Shown here: positions 42,303 to 42,357 of the stretch, piece after piece
How the letters are laid out: the number at the start of each line of letters is the position of its first letter
Numbering within the stretch: the first letter of the stretch is position 1
From: Fimenecus sp045578245
Lineage (GTDB): Bacteria; Bacillota; Clostridia; Oscillospirales; Acutalibacteraceae
Assembly: GCA_045578245.1 (NCBI GenBank)
Contig: JAZNJX010000095.1
Span: 1-42,357 of the forward strand
Direction: 5' to 3'
Length of the DNA stretch: 42,357 nt
Position numbers and translations under genes: made by a program
The notes under the pieces: generated by a model
Database searches by the model: none
What the model was told of the DNA's origin: nothing
Seen by the model: the letters and a program-made list of their open reading frames with translations, nothing else

Positions 42303-42357
42303 ATGCCAAGAAATTACAGACATCTTCAGCAATATGAAAAAGAAATATTGAGATTAA
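42303..42357 (+). CDS. Transposase (IS3-like OrfA), N-terminus only
   Basis: Eighteen codons are visible, MPRNYRHLQQYEKEILRL, before the window ends. The pattern fits the start of IS3-type OrfA helix-turn-helix proteins (YRHLQ-YEKEIL). RBS AGGAGG at 42290-42295. The family call rests on a short stretch. Confidence 0.6.
   Translation, partial: MPRNYRHLQQYEKEILRL

Larger units (their letters stand above)
42220..42357 (+). mobile_element. Left end of an IS3-like insertion sequence, cut by the window edge
   Basis: The stretch begins about TGAACAAG (42220) with the hairpin GTCCGT-taaaa-ACGGAC (42227-42243), followed by a second hairpin and the start of a transposase gene. The exact end cannot be fixed without the other terminus. 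A TG...CA end would fit IS3 elements. Confidence 0.55.

Noticed and set aside
1..42357. CRISPR array, tRNA, rRNA or riboswitch
   Set aside because: No regularly spaced repeats, cloverleaf-like segments or recognisable riboswitch cores were seen; intergenic gaps are mostly short and explained by promoters and terminators.

Overview
The window is low-GC DNA from a Gram-positive, endospore-forming Firmicute of the class Clostridia, most likely an uncultured gut or rumen Oscillospirales-type organism. The evidence is a sporulation sigma factor G gene with a YlmC/YmxH gene beside it, a Bacillus/Clostridium-like pth-mfd and spoVB-mazG-rqcP gene set, strong AGGAGG-type ribosome binding sites and many sigma-A promoters of the TTGACA-17-TATAAT type. 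The first 178 bases are not natural: bases 95-178 match a DNBSEQ/MGI library adapter with a 10-base index, and bases 1-94 are a variant copy of bases 179-272.

Layout. (1) 179-979: 3' part of an extended-SDR epimerase gene. (2) 1106-4095: a secreted CotH-kinase-family protein and a membrane-anchored endonuclease/exonuclease/phosphatase-family protein. (3) 4161-7392, minus strand: a compact operon of an AMP-forming acyl ligase, a free-standing condensation domain and an acyl carrier protein. (4) 7611-12647, plus strand: a secreted ceramidase-like protein followed by three tandem paralogues of an unrecognised exported family, with a decayed gene between copies 2 and 3. (5) 12773-14167: an MFS transporter. 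(6) 22886-14221, minus strand: the operon glmU-like acetyltransferase, pth, mfd, DUF554 protein, LTA-synthase-like protein, metallophosphoesterase. (7) 23054-33397, plus strand: recJ, relA/spoT, dtd, MBL hydrolase, hemZ, a uridine-kinase-like gene, a spoVB-like flippase and mazG, then HU (33445) and rqcP (33793). (8) 38124-34113, minus strand: sigG, ylmC, zapA, a U32 peptidase-family gene and dut. (9) 38248-38911: a small membrane-protein gene bounded by inverted copies of a GAACCGTCCCCTGT repeat. (10) 42128-39022, minus strand: two medium-chain dehydrogenases and an amidohydrolase. (11) 42220-42357: the left end of an IS3-like element.

How the genes fit together. Most of the window from 18 kb to 38 kb is housekeeping: translation quality control (pth, dtd, rqcP), repair (mfd, recJ), stringent response, nucleotide sanitation (mazG, dut), envelope and division (spoVB, zapA, LTA-synthase-like) and sporulation. 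The accessory part is 1-14 kb. There, a dissociated ligase/condensation/carrier operon is transcribed divergently from a secreted ceramidase-like protein and the tandem paralogue family, with a dyad-symmetric element between the two promoters. This is the best candidate for an undescribed system: possibly production and processing of an acyl-amide or acyl-ester product at the cell surface. That function is inference from gene content and arrangement; no substrate can be read from the sequence. No tRNA, rRNA, CRISPR array or prophage was seen.
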